Positions 1 through 6,207 of a stretch of 8,159 nucleotides of DNA are shown here, one piece after another. The translations under genes and the position numbers were made by a program. The DNA comes from Wenzhouxiangella sp. (GTDB lineage: Bacteria > Pseudomonadota > Gammaproteobacteria > Xanthomonadales > Wenzhouxiangellaceae): assembly GCA_007135355.1 (NCBI GenBank), contig SLJA01000308.1, forward strand, positions 1 through 8,159. The letters run 5' to 3'. Under the pieces are notes generated by a model. That model saw only the letters and a program-made list of their open reading frames with translations. It was not told the origin of the DNA and did no database searches. Within the stretch, counting starts at the first letter, position 1; each line of letters starts with the position of its first letter.

Positions 1-1180
1 CGAAGGCGCAGATGGTGTGGCCTTCGATCTGGCCGGCGGCGGACAGCAGCAGGTCGATGTCTTCCGGCCGGCCCTTGCCGTCCTGGATGCGCTTGAGCAC
101 GCGGTACATCCAGCCGGTGCCCTCGCGGCAGGGCGTGCACTGGCCGCAGGACTCGGCGTAGTAGAAGCGCGCGATGCGGGTGCAGGCGGCGACCATGCAG
201 GTGGTCTCGTCCATGACGATGACCGCACCCGAACCCAGACCCGATCCGGCCTTCTGCAGCGAGTCGTAGTCCATGGTCAGCGCCATCATGGTCTCGGCCG
301 GCAGCACCGGCATGGACGAGCCGCCGGGGATGACCGCTTTCAAGGCGTTGCCGTTGCGCACGCCGCCGACGCACTCGAGCAGTTCGGAAAACGGCGTGCC
401 CAGGCGAATCTCATGGTTGCCGGGCCGTTGGACATGGCCGGAAACCGAAAACACTTTCATGCCGCCGTTGTTGGGCTTGCCCAGATCGAGGAACCAGCGA
501 CCGCTGTGGCGCATGATGGCCGGCACCGAGGCCAGGGTCTCGGTGTTGTTGATCGTGGTCGGCTTGCCGTACAGGCCGAAGTTGGCCGGGAACGGCGGCT
601 TGAAGCGCGGCTGGCCTTTCTTGCCCTCCAGCGACTCCATCAACGCGGTTTCCTCGCCGCAGATGTAGGCGCCGGCACCGAGGACGTTGTGGATGTCGAT
701 GTCTACGCCAGAGCCCATCACATTCTTGCCCAGGTAGCCGGCCTCATAAGCTTCTTTCAAGGCCCCTTCGACGCGCTCGAACGGCTCATGATGGAACTCG
801 CCTCTCAGGTAGTTGTAAGCCACGGTCACACCCATGGCGTAGGAGGCAATGGCGATCCCTTCGAGCAGCGCGTGCGGGTTGTAGCGCAGGATGTCGCGAT
901 CGTGGCAAGTGCCCGGCTCGGACTCATCCGAGTTGCACAGCAGGTATTTCTGCCCCGGCGCCGAGCGCGGCATGAACGACCATTTCAGCCCGGTGGGAAA
1001 GCCCGCGCCGCCACGACCCCGCAGGGCCGAGCGCTTGACCTTTTCGATGATCTCTTCCTGGGGCATCTTGTCCTTGAGAATCTGCTCCCAGGCCTGCCAG
1101 CCGCCGACCTTGCGATAGGCCTCCAGCGACCAGCAGTTCTCGACGTCCAAATGGGTGAAAACAACGTGTTCTTCAGCCAT
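1..1180 (-). CDS. nuoF: NADH-quinone oxidoreductase subunit F (partial, 3' end beyond window)
   Basis: NuoF is the NADH-binding flavoprotein of complex I. It takes a hydride from NADH onto FMN and passes electrons through [4Fe-4S] cluster N3, on the cytoplasmic face of the enzyme. The 393 readable codons start MAEEHVVFTH. They show the nucleotide/FMN-binding glycine loop GRGGAGFPTG (residues 55-64), the NSDESEPGTC segment (83-92), GAGAYICGEETAL (168-180) and the N3 ligands Cys345, Cys348 and Cys351 in ESCGQCTPCREG. The fourth ligand, Cys391 in GHTICAF, lies just before the window edge. Family members are usually about 420-450 residues, so roughly 30-55 C-terminal residues are missing. The ATG at 1178-1180 has an AAAGGA ribosome-binding sequence at good spacing. 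Unlike the other nuo genes here, it does not overlap its upstream neighbour: 171 bases with an inverted repeat separate it from nuoE. Confidence 0.97.
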   Translation of the reverse strand, partial: MAEEHVVFTHLDVENCWSLEAYRKVGGWQAWEQILKDKMPQEEIIEKVKRSALRGRGGAGFPTGLKWSFMPRSAPGQKYLLCNSDESEPGTCHDRDILRYNPHALLEGIAIASYAMGVTVAYNYLRGEFHHEPFERVEGALKEAYEAGYLGKNVMGSGVDIDIHNVLGAGAYICGEETALMESLEGKKGQPRFKPPFPANFGLYGKPTTINNTETLASVPAIMRHSGRWFLDLGKPNNGGMKVFSVSGHVQRPGNHEIRLGTPFSELLECVGGVRNGNALKAVIPGGSSMPVLPAETMMALTMDYDSLQKAGSGLGSGAVIVMDETTCMVAACTRIARFYYAESCGQCTPCREGTGWMYRVLKRIQDGKGRPEDIDLLLSAAGQIEGHTICAF

Positions 1181-1202
1181 GGTCGGATCCTTTCTGGTTT
1201 GA

Positions 1203-1344
1203 ACCGCAGATGAACGCAGATGAACGCGGATAAAGAAAATCCAGCTTTTTGAAGGCTTGCAACAGCTCGAGGGAATGCGGCCCGCCCAAGCAGCCTACCG
1301 GCCCAAAGCCAAAACATCTGCGTTTATCTGCGTTCATCTGCGGT
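1203..1344. repeat. Inverted-repeat element between nuoE and nuoF
   Basis: Two arms of about 29 bases face each other around an 81-base core of unrecognised sequence. The left arm (1203-1231) begins ACCGCAGATGAACGCAGAT; the right arm (1316-1344) is its reverse complement with two mismatches. Each arm is about three head-to-tail copies of a decamer close to GCAGATGAAC. Similarity continues outward: GGTTT before the left arm (1196-1200) mirrors AAACC after the right (1345-1349). I see no target-site duplication and no transposase. The element starts about 8 bases past the nuoE stop and ends about 22 bases before the nuoF start, so the nuo message could fold it into a long stem. A second copy of the family lies at 7058-7328. 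I call it a non-coding interspersed repeat; whether it is mobile is unknown. Confidence 0.85.
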
Positions 1345-1351
1345 AAACCCA

Positions 1352-1879
1352 TCACTCCAGGCCGTCCAGGATTTCGTCGATCTTTTCCGGGGTGAGGTTC
1401 TCGTGGTAGTGGCCGTCGACGATCATCATCGGTGCGCCGACGCAGGCGGCGACGCACTCTTCTTCGATCTTTAAAAAGATGCGCCCGTCCGGCGTGCTCT
1501 GGCCCATCCTGATACCGAGCTTGTTTTCCACATGCTCGACCACCTGGTCGGCGCCGCACAACATGCAGGAGATGTTGGTGCAGATGGAAATCGAGTGGCG
1601 ACCGACCGGCTCGGTCTCGAGCATGGAATAGAAATTGGCAACCTCGTAGGCCCACACCGGCGGCACTTCCAGGTAGTCGGCCACGGCATCCATCATGTCA
1701 CTGGACAGCCAGCCACCATTTTGCTTCTGCGCCGCGTACAGCGACTGGATCAGAGCCGACCGACGCCCGGCCGGGCCTTCGGGGAACTTTGCAACCCAAT
1801 GATCGATCGTGGCCCGGGTCTGCTCGGACAACAGCGCGGCCTTGCCGCCGACCACTTTTCCGGTGGCCTGCAAACTCAT
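1352..1879 (-). CDS. nuoE: NADH-quinone oxidoreductase subunit E (24 kDa-type, [2Fe-2S])
   Basis: NuoE is the thioredoxin-fold [2Fe-2S] subunit of the complex I NADH-oxidising arm. It carries cluster N1a next to the FMN of NuoF. The 175-residue product has an N-terminal helical part with the family segment QNGGWLS (53-59) and VANFYSML (80-87). The cluster ligands follow: Cys100 and Cys105 in CTNISC, then Cys142 and Cys146 in ECVAACVGAP, with the spacing expected for N1a. The length is normal. The frame is open much further upstream, but the ATG at 1877-1879 is chosen because it overlaps the nuoD stop as ATGA, has GGGGAG 8 bases upstream, and gives a family-like N-terminus. The gene ends at 1352-1354, directly before the inverted-repeat element. 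Confidence 0.96.
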   Translation of the reverse strand: MSLQATGKVVGGKAALLSEQTRATIDHWVAKFPEGPAGRRSALIQSLYAAQKQNGGWLSSDMMDAVADYLEVPPVWAYEVANFYSMLETEPVGRHSISICTNISCMLCGADQVVEHVENKLGIRMGQSTPDGRIFLKIEEECVAACVGAPMMIVDGHYHENLTPEKIDEILDGLE

Positions 1880-3129
1880 CGGTCGATCTCCCCGAACACG
1901 ATGTCCTGAGTGGCGATCAGAGCCGGGATGTCGGAGAGCATATGCCCGCGCGCCATCTCGTCCATGGCCGCCAGATGGGCAAAACCCGGTGCACGCAGAT
2001 GCACCCGGAACGGCTTGTTGGCGCCGTCGGAAATCAGGTAGCAGCCGAACTCTCCCTTGGGCGCTTCCACCGCGGCATAGGTCTCGCCTTCGGGCACGCA
2101 GTAGCCTTCGGTGAACAGCTTGAAGTGGTGAATCAGGGCTTCCATATCGTCTTTCATTTCCGCCCGGGTCGGTGGCGCAACCTTGTAATTGCCGAGCATG
2201 ACCGGGCCCGGGTGGGCCCGCAGCCAGTTGATGCACTGCTGGATGATGCGCGAGGACTGGCGCATTTCCTCGATGCGAACCAGATAGCGGTCATAGCAGT
2301 CTCCGTTGCTGCCAACCGGGATATCAAAATCGACATCGGCATATCTGGCGTACGGCTGCTTTTTGCGCAGATCCCAGGCAATCCCGCAGCCGCGCAGCAT
2401 CGGACCGGAAAAGCCCAGCTGCAGCGCGCGTTCGGGACTGACTTCCCCAATACCGACGGTGCGCTGCTTCCAGATGCGGTTGTCGGTCAACAGCGTTTCG
2501 TAGTCGTCGACCTTGGTGAAAAAGTCTTCGATAAACGCATCGAGAAAATCCAGCAGGGAGCCCTGGCGCCAGCGGTTCATGCGCGCCAGGTCCTTGCCCT
2601 GGCGCCAGCGCGATTCGGCCAGCCTGGGCATCTGGTCCGGCAAGTCGCGATAGACCCCGCCGGGACGGTAATAGGTAGCATGCATGCGCGCACCCGAGAC
2701 GGCCTCATAGCAGTCCATCAGGCCCTCGCGCTCGCGGAAAGCGTACAGGAACACGCTCATGGCGCCCAGATCCAGCGCGTTCGAAGCCACCCACATCAGG
2801 TGATTCATGATGCGCGTGATCTCGTCATACATGGTACGTATGTATTGCGCCCGCTCCGGCGGCTCGATGTCCAGCAGCTGCTCGATGGCGCGCACGTAGG
2901 CGTGCTCATTGCACATCATGGACACGTAGTCGAGCCGATCCATGTAGCCGATCGAGTGGTTGTAGGGCTTGGACTCAGCCAGCTTCTCGGTCGCCCGGTG
3001 CAACAGGCCGACATGCGGATCGGCTCGCTCCACCGTCTCGCCGTTCAGCTCCAGAATCAGCCGCAAGACGCCGTGTGCGGCCGGGTGCTGCGGGCCAAAG
3101 TTCATGGTGAAATTGCGGATCTCGCTCAT
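1876..3129 (-). CDS. nuoD: NADH-quinone oxidoreductase subunit D (49 kDa-type)
   Basis: NuoD is the large-hydrogenase-like subunit of the complex I connecting module. With NuoB it forms the quinone-binding pocket near cluster N2. The 417-residue protein starts MSEIRNFTMN, followed by FGPQHPAAHG (11-20). His19 and Tyr68 (in LDYVSMM) match in motif and spacing the quinone-headgroup His/Tyr pair of characterised NuoD/Nqo4. GLLHRATEKLAE (41-52) and LRGCGIAWDLR in the middle are also family signatures, and the C-terminus TQDIVFGEIDR is the usual complex I ending. Length is full. The ATG overlaps the nuoC TGA as ATGA, with GAGGAG 7 bases upstream; the stop overlaps the nuoE start in the same way, which suggests translational coupling. 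Confidence 0.97.
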   Translation of the reverse strand: MSEIRNFTMNFGPQHPAAHGVLRLILELNGETVERADPHVGLLHRATEKLAESKPYNHSIGYMDRLDYVSMMCNEHAYVRAIEQLLDIEPPERAQYIRTMYDEITRIMNHLMWVASNALDLGAMSVFLYAFREREGLMDCYEAVSGARMHATYYRPGGVYRDLPDQMPRLAESRWRQGKDLARMNRWRQGSLLDFLDAFIEDFFTKVDDYETLLTDNRIWKQRTVGIGEVSPERALQLGFSGPMLRGCGIAWDLRKKQPYARYADVDFDIPVGSNGDCYDRYLVRIEEMRQSSRIIQQCINWLRAHPGPVMLGNYKVAPPTRAEMKDDMEALIHHFKLFTEGYCVPEGETYAAVEAPKGEFGCYLISDGANKPFRVHLRAPGFAHLAAMDEMARGHMLSDIPALIATQDIVFGEIDR

Positions 3130-3851
3130 CCGGCAGACTCCTCGCGGCGGGGGTCGATGTAACGGCTGTCGCGCCGCACCACGCGCGGCACACCGACCCG
3201 CGGCTCGATTTCCACCGGTTCGTAAATCACCCGACCCTTGTCTTCGTCATAGCGCACGGTCACGTTGCCGATGAGCGGAAAATCCTTGCGGAAGGGATGA
3301 CCGATAAAGCCGTAGTCGGTGAGGATACGGCGCAGATCGGGGTGACCTTCGAACACGATGCCGAACAAATCAAAAGCCTCGCGTTCGTACCAGTTGACCG
3401 AGTTCCAGACCTCGACCAGCGACGGCAGCACCGGAAAATCCTCGGATGGTGCGTAGCAGCGCAAGCGCAAGCGGCGGTTGTGGCGCTGGCTGAGCAGCTG
3501 GACCGACACCGCGAAACGGCCGGGGAAATCATCGGCTTCGGGGCGATCCTGCCAGCTGAAGCGGCCCGGCCCCAGCGCATCGACGCCGCGCGAGAAACCG
3601 GCCCCGGTGGCCTCGGCGGTTTCCCATTCGTCATCACCATAGCCCAGGTAATCGACGCCACATAGATCCATCAGCTGCTCGAAAGCCAGCTCCGGTCGAT
3701 CACGCAGCAGGCAGGCCGCCTCAACCCAGTGCGCGGCCGGAATCACCGCGGTCAACTGGCCGCGGTGCTCAATCAAGGTCTCGAGGCGCTCGCCCAGTGT
3801 TTGCTGCAGCGACTGTGCCAGCGACGCATTGCGGGCGCTGAATGCACTCAT
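3126..3851 (-). CDS. nuoC: NADH-quinone oxidoreductase subunit C (30 kDa-type)
   Basis: NuoC is the 30 kDa-type subunit that packs against NuoD in the hydrophilic arm of complex I; it has no cofactor. The 241-residue product carries the family signature from NWYEREAFDLFG (153-164) through GHPDLRRILTDYGF (169-182) to HPFRKDFPL (185-193). Between LCGVDYLGYG (63-72) and the strand FAVSVQLL (113-120) sits an extra stretch of about 40 residues rich in Gly, Asp and Pro (including GFSRGVDALGPGRFSW). From memory, Xanthomonadales NuoC has a similar insertion and the E. coli-type protein does not. The frame is open further upstream; the ATG at 3849-3851 is preferred because it overlaps the nuoB stop as ATGA. 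No clear Shine-Dalgarno sequence precedes it, so it probably depends on coupling to nuoB. nuoC and nuoD are separate genes here, not fused as in E. coli. Confidence 0.96.
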   Translation of the reverse strand: MSAFSARNASLAQSLQQTLGERLETLIEHRGQLTAVIPAAHWVEAACLLRDRPELAFEQLMDLCGVDYLGYGDDEWETAEATGAGFSRGVDALGPGRFSWQDRPEADDFPGRFAVSVQLLSQRHNRRLRLRCYAPSEDFPVLPSLVEVWNSVNWYEREAFDLFGIVFEGHPDLRRILTDYGFIGHPFRKDFPLIGNVTVRYDEDKGRVIYEPVEIEPRVGVPRVVRRDSRYIDPRREESAG

Positions 3852-4393
3852 TTGCGAAACAGGGTGTTGGTGCGCCGGATTTTTTTCTGCAGCTGCAGAA
3901 TGCCGTAGACCAGCGCCTCGGCGGTCGGCGGACAACCGGGAACGTAGATATCCACCGGCACGATGCGGTCGCAGCCGCGCGTGACCGCGTAGGAGTAATG
4001 GTAGTAGCCGCCCCCATTGGCGCAGGACCCCATGGAGATGACCCACTTGGGGTCCGGCATCTGGTCATACACCTTGCGCAGCGCCGGCGCCATCTTGTTG
4101 ACCAGGGTGCCGGCCACGATCATGACGTCGGACTGGCGCGGGCTGGGCCGAAAGATCATGCCGAAGCGGTCGATATCGTAACGCGAGGCGGCCGAATGCA
4201 TCATTTCGACGGCACAGCAGGCCAGACCGAAAGTCATCGGCCACATCGACCCTGTGCGCGCCCAGTTAACCAAGGCATCGGCGCTGGTGGTCAGAAACCC
4301 TTTTTCCAGCAGCGGATTATCCCCTTCCGGGCGCAGGATATCGTCGACCACGGCTTCCGGCTCGGGGTTGAGCATGAACTGGCTTATTCCCAT
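3848..4393 (-). CDS. nuoB: NADH-quinone oxidoreductase subunit B (PSST-type, cluster N2)
   Basis: NuoB holds the [4Fe-4S] cluster N2, the last electron carrier before ubiquinone, and lines the quinone pocket with NuoD. The 181-residue product shows all four N2 ligands: the tandem Cys59-Cys60 in GLACCAVEMMH, Cys124 in MGSCANGGGYY and Cys154 in VPGCPPTAEAL. The segments RPSPRQSDVMIVAGT and NKMAPALRKVYDQMPDPKWV between them are typical. Its sequence, including the N-terminal DDILRPEG segment, strongly resembles Xanthomonadales NuoB from memory. A GTG at 4412-4414 would extend it by 7 residues, but the ATG at 4391-4393 has AAGGAG 7 bases upstream and is chosen. It overlaps the nuoA stop by 10 bases, and its own stop overlaps the nuoC start by 4. 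Confidence 0.97.
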   Translation of the reverse strand: MGISQFMLNPEPEAVVDDILRPEGDNPLLEKGFLTTSADALVNWARTGSMWPMTFGLACCAVEMMHSAASRYDIDRFGMIFRPSPRQSDVMIVAGTLVNKMAPALRKVYDQMPDPKWVISMGSCANGGGYYHYSYAVTRGCDRIVPVDIYVPGCPPTAEALVYGILQLQKKIRRTNTLFRK

Positions 4394-4749
4394 TCCAACG
4401 CTCCTTTCTTCCACTCGTAGATAAAACCGATCACAAGGATGAGCAGAAAGACACCCATGGCCACCAGGCCGGTCATGCCCACTTCATCCAGGGCCACCGC
4501 CCAGGGAAACAGGAAGGCAATCTCCAGATCGAAAATAATGAACAGAATGGCGACAAGGTAAAAGCGGATGTCGAACTTCATGCGCGAGTCATCAAACGCC
4601 TCGAAGCCGCATTCGTAAGCCGAACCCTTGGCTGCCGAGCGTTTCGAGGGATTGAGAGAGCCCAGAATGCCGCCGGCCAGCAGCAAGACCAGCCCCATCC
4701 CGGCGCCGATCACGAGAAAAACCAGAATTGGGAAATATTCCGCCAGCAT
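4384..4749 (-). CDS. nuoA: NADH-quinone oxidoreductase subunit A
   Basis: NuoA is a small membrane subunit of complex I at the junction between the peripheral arm and the proton-pumping arm. The 121-residue protein has three hydrophobic segments (about 7-30, 62-84 and 92-112). The loop after the first carries the family motif YECGFE (45-50), and the second contains FDLEIAFLFPW (73-83), with the acidic residues Asp74 and Glu76. Length is normal. It is the first gene of the nuo operon, starting 100 bases after the tRNA-Leu gene. A GGAG at 4761-4764 lies 11 bases before the ATG, a long and probably weak spacing. I could not identify a sigma-70-type promoter between the tRNA and nuoA. Confidence 0.96.
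   Translation of the reverse strand: MLAEYFPILVFLVIGAGMGLVLLLAGGILGSLNPSKRSAAKGSAYECGFEAFDDSRMKFDIRFYLVAILFIIFDLEIAFLFPWAVALDEVGMTGLVAMGVFLLILVIGFIYEWKKGALEWE
4401..4406 (-). promoter_or_regulatory. Ribosome binding site deciding the nuoB start
   Basis: AAGGAG on the minus strand lies inside the end of nuoA, with a 7-base spacer to the ATG at 4391-4393. It favours that ATG over the upstream in-frame GTG at 4412-4414. Confidence 0.8.
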
Positions 4750-4769
4750 GCGCGTTTCCGCTCCGCGTT

Positions 4770-4782
4770 TGCAAGTCTTGCA
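4770..4782. promoter_or_regulatory. Short perfect palindrome upstream of nuoA
   Basis: TGCAAGTCTTGCA is a perfect 6-1-6 inverted repeat lying 5 bases upstream of the putative nuoA ribosome-binding sequence. A one-base loop is too tight for an RNA hairpin with all six pairs, so if it functions it is more likely a protein-binding site on DNA. It may also be chance; I do not recognise the regulator. Confidence 0.2.
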
Positions 4783-4849
4783 GTGCCATGAGCGCCAGCC
4801 CCTACGGACCGACGCTCCCTGCTGACTCCCTGAAGAAACCTTTCATATG

Positions 4850-4934
4850 TGGTGCCGAAGGCCGGACTCGAACCGGCACGGCTTTCGCCACTGCCCCCTC
4901 AAGACAGCGTGTCTACCAATTCCACCACTTCGGC
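4850..4934 (-). tRNA. leuU: tRNA-Leu (anticodon GAG)
   Basis: The 85-base minus-strand sequence folds as a class II tRNA. The acceptor stem GCCGAAG pairs perfectly with CTTCGGC, followed by discriminator A and an encoded CCA. The D-arm is GTGG-loop-CAC with the invariant GG. The anticodon stem CTGTC/GGCAG (one T-G pair) closes the loop TTGAGGG, giving anticodon GAG for leucine CUC/CUU codons. The long variable arm (TGGC-GAAA-GCC) is typical of tRNA-Leu, and the T-arm GCCGG-TTCGAGT-CCGGC is perfect. It closely resembles E. coli tRNA-Leu(GAG). It lies between secG and nuoA on the same strand; the secG-tRNA-Leu adjacency is common in gammaproteobacteria. Confidence 0.97.
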
Positions 4935-4956
4935 AACAAAAACAGGTGAAAACCTG
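4935..4956 (-). terminator. Weak terminator-like hairpin between secG and tRNA-Leu
   Basis: On the minus strand, CAGGT and ACCTG form a 5-base-pair stem around a TTTC loop, followed at once by TTTTTGTT; the next base is the first base of the tRNA. The layout is that of an intrinsic terminator after secG, but the stem is short and AT-rich at its top, so termination is probably partial at best. No convincing separate tRNA promoter is visible, so read-through from tpiA-secG is plausible. Confidence 0.4.
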
Positions 4957-4980
4957 ACCAGCAATCGAATCGCCGGCCGC

Positions 4981-5367
4981 TCAGTCCGGCGGCGGCTCCA
5001 GCATCGGTTCAGCTTCTTCCTCCGCATCCGGCACGGTCAGGAAGATTTCTTCCTGCTCAGCCTGAACTTCGGTCGGCAGCGTCTGGATTTGTCCAACCAC
5101 GCCGAGATCATCCGGCGACTCAACCACCCCGCCCGAGCGCGCGACGATCACGGCCATCGACAAACTGATCCCGAAAAAAGCCACGCCCATCCAGGAGGTC
5201 AGGCGGGTCAGAAAACTGGCCGAGCCACGCGACCCGAAAACGGTGCCCGAGGCGCCTGCCCCGAAGGCCGCGCCCATGGTCGCGCCAGGCCCACGCTGAA
5301 CCAGCACCAGGGCGATCAGCCCGGCCGCCAGCACCACGTGAAAAACAATGAGAACCGTGTACAGCAT
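4981..5367 (-). CDS. secG: Preprotein translocase subunit SecG
   Basis: SecG is the small auxiliary subunit of the SecYEG translocon in the inner membrane; it assists SecA-driven protein export. The 128-residue product has two predicted membrane helices (about 3-23 and 56-76). The loop between them carries the family pattern VQRGPGATMGAAFGAGASGTVFG (first part at 23-39), followed by GSRGSASFLTRLT. The usual Lys after VQRG is Pro here. The C-terminal tail (about 82-128) is long, acidic and Pro-rich, as often seen in proteobacterial SecG. It starts 17 bases after the tpiA stop, so the two genes are probably co-transcribed. The ribosome-binding sequence is weak (GAG in TTGAGTGATTC), again pointing to coupling with tpiA. 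Confidence 0.95.
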   Translation of the reverse strand: MLYTVLIVFHVVLAAGLIALVLVQRGPGATMGAAFGAGASGTVFGSRGSASFLTRLTSWMGVAFFGISLSMAVIVARSGGVVESPDDLGVVGQIQTLPTEVQAEQEEIFLTVPDAEEEAEPMLEPPPD

Positions 5368-5384
5368 GAATCACTCAAAAACCG

Positions 5385-6140
5385 TCAAGGGCAAGCCGCC
5401 TCGGCGATCGCCATAAACGAATCGACCTGCAGAGAAGCTCCTCCGATCAGGCCGCCGTCAATGTCATCACAGGCGAACAAATCGACGGCATTGTCTGGCT
5501 TGACGCTGCCGCCGTACAAAATCCGAACTTGGCCGGCTATTGTAGCACTCTCGTCGGCCAGTTGCGATCGAATGAAGGCATGAACCGACTGCGCCTGTTC
5601 CGGGCTGGCGGTCCGTCCGGTGCCGATGGCCCAGACCGGTTCGTAAGCCACTACCGCATCGGCCAACGCGGCGATACCGACACGGTCAACCACCGCGCCC
5701 AACTGCCGACGCACGACCTCCTCGGTTCTGCCCTGGTCCCGCTCTTCGAGCAACTCTCCCACGCACAGCACCGGCTTGAGCCCGGCCCGCAGCGCCGTTT
5801 CAAACTTAGCGGCAACGGTCTGATCGTCCTCGCCGTGCAGCGTGCGCCGCTCCGAGTGGCCGGCCAGCACGTAGCGGCAGCCGCAATCAAGCAGCATGCC
5901 GGCACTGACATCACCGGTGAAGGCTCCATCGTCGCGCTCGCTCAGGTCCTGACCGCCCAGGTCAATGCCTGAACCCTCAAGCGTGGAAGCGACGAAGTCG
6001 AGGTACGGAAATGACGGTAGCACGAGCAACTCGACCCGCGCGCCGGCATTAAACCGCTCGCGAATCCCGGCAACCAGGGCGCGAATGTCTTCGCGCCGGC
6101 CATTCATTTTCCAGTTACCGGCAATCAGTGGGACACGCAT
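5385..6140 (-). CDS. tpiA: Triose-phosphate isomerase
   Basis: This cytoplasmic TIM-barrel enzyme interconverts dihydroxyacetone phosphate and glyceraldehyde 3-phosphate in glycolysis and gluconeogenesis. The 251-residue product has the standard length and all catalytic residues: Asn9 and Lys11 in AGNWKMNG, His95 in AGHSERR, and Glu167 in YEPVWAIGTG, which also forms the flexible loop 6. The phosphate-binding segments LYGGSVKPDN (208-217) and GGLIGGASL (229-237) are intact. The frame is open upstream of the chosen start, but the ATG at 6138-6140 gives the normal N-terminus and has TAGGAG at 6149-6154, 8 bases upstream. It is followed by secG and diverges from the SDR gene. Confidence 0.98.
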   Translation of the reverse strand: MRVPLIAGNWKMNGRREDIRALVAGIRERFNAGARVELLVLPSFPYLDFVASTLEGSGIDLGGQDLSERDDGAFTGDVSAGMLLDCGCRYVLAGHSERRTLHGEDDQTVAAKFETALRAGLKPVLCVGELLEERDQGRTEEVVRRQLGAVVDRVGIAALADAVVAYEPVWAIGTGRTASPEQAQSVHAFIRSQLADESATIAGQVRILYGGSVKPDNAVDLFACDDIDGGLIGGASLQVDSFMAIAEAACP

Positions 6141-6170
6141 GCGGATGACTCCTACCTGGGTAAACTGGCT

Positions 6171-6199
6171 AGGATACGAGTCCCCTACGCCACACGCAA
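6171..6199 (-). promoter_or_regulatory. Candidate sigma-70 promoter for tpiA-secG
   Basis: On the minus strand TTGCGT (6194-6199) and TATCCT (6171-6176) are 17 bases apart, the optimal spacing for a housekeeping promoter. The -10 matches four of six consensus bases and the -35 is weak. Transcription would start near 6164, giving a leader of about 24 bases that contains the tpiA ribosome-binding sequence. The same -10 region also reads as TAGGAT on the plus strand (6170-6175). Confidence 0.5.
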
Positions 6200-6207
6200 G
6201 CTCTGCC

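Noticed and set aside
17..1213. A 398-codon open frame on the plus strand antisense to nuoF
   Set aside because: The minus strand encodes a complete set of NuoF motifs and cluster ligands over the same bases. The plus-strand translation is rich in His, Arg, Gly and Ala with no recognisable domain, as expected for an antisense frame in GC-rich DNA.
1203..1344. CRISPR array, suggested by the repeated decamer arms here and at 7058-7328
   Set aside because: The copies within an arm are adjacent without spacers, the arms are inverted and not direct, and no cas gene is present.
1789..3162. A 457-codon open frame on the plus strand antisense to nuoD
   Set aside because: It covers the unmistakable nuoD gene and parts of nuoE and nuoC, shows no domain, and is explained by GC-rich codon bias on the real strand.
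4849..5583. A 244-codon plus-strand frame crossing the tRNA, secG and the end of tpiA
   Set aside because: Its start (MVPKAGLEPARL) is a translation of the tRNA-Leu complement, a known spurious-ORF pattern, and the rest is antisense to secG and tpiA.
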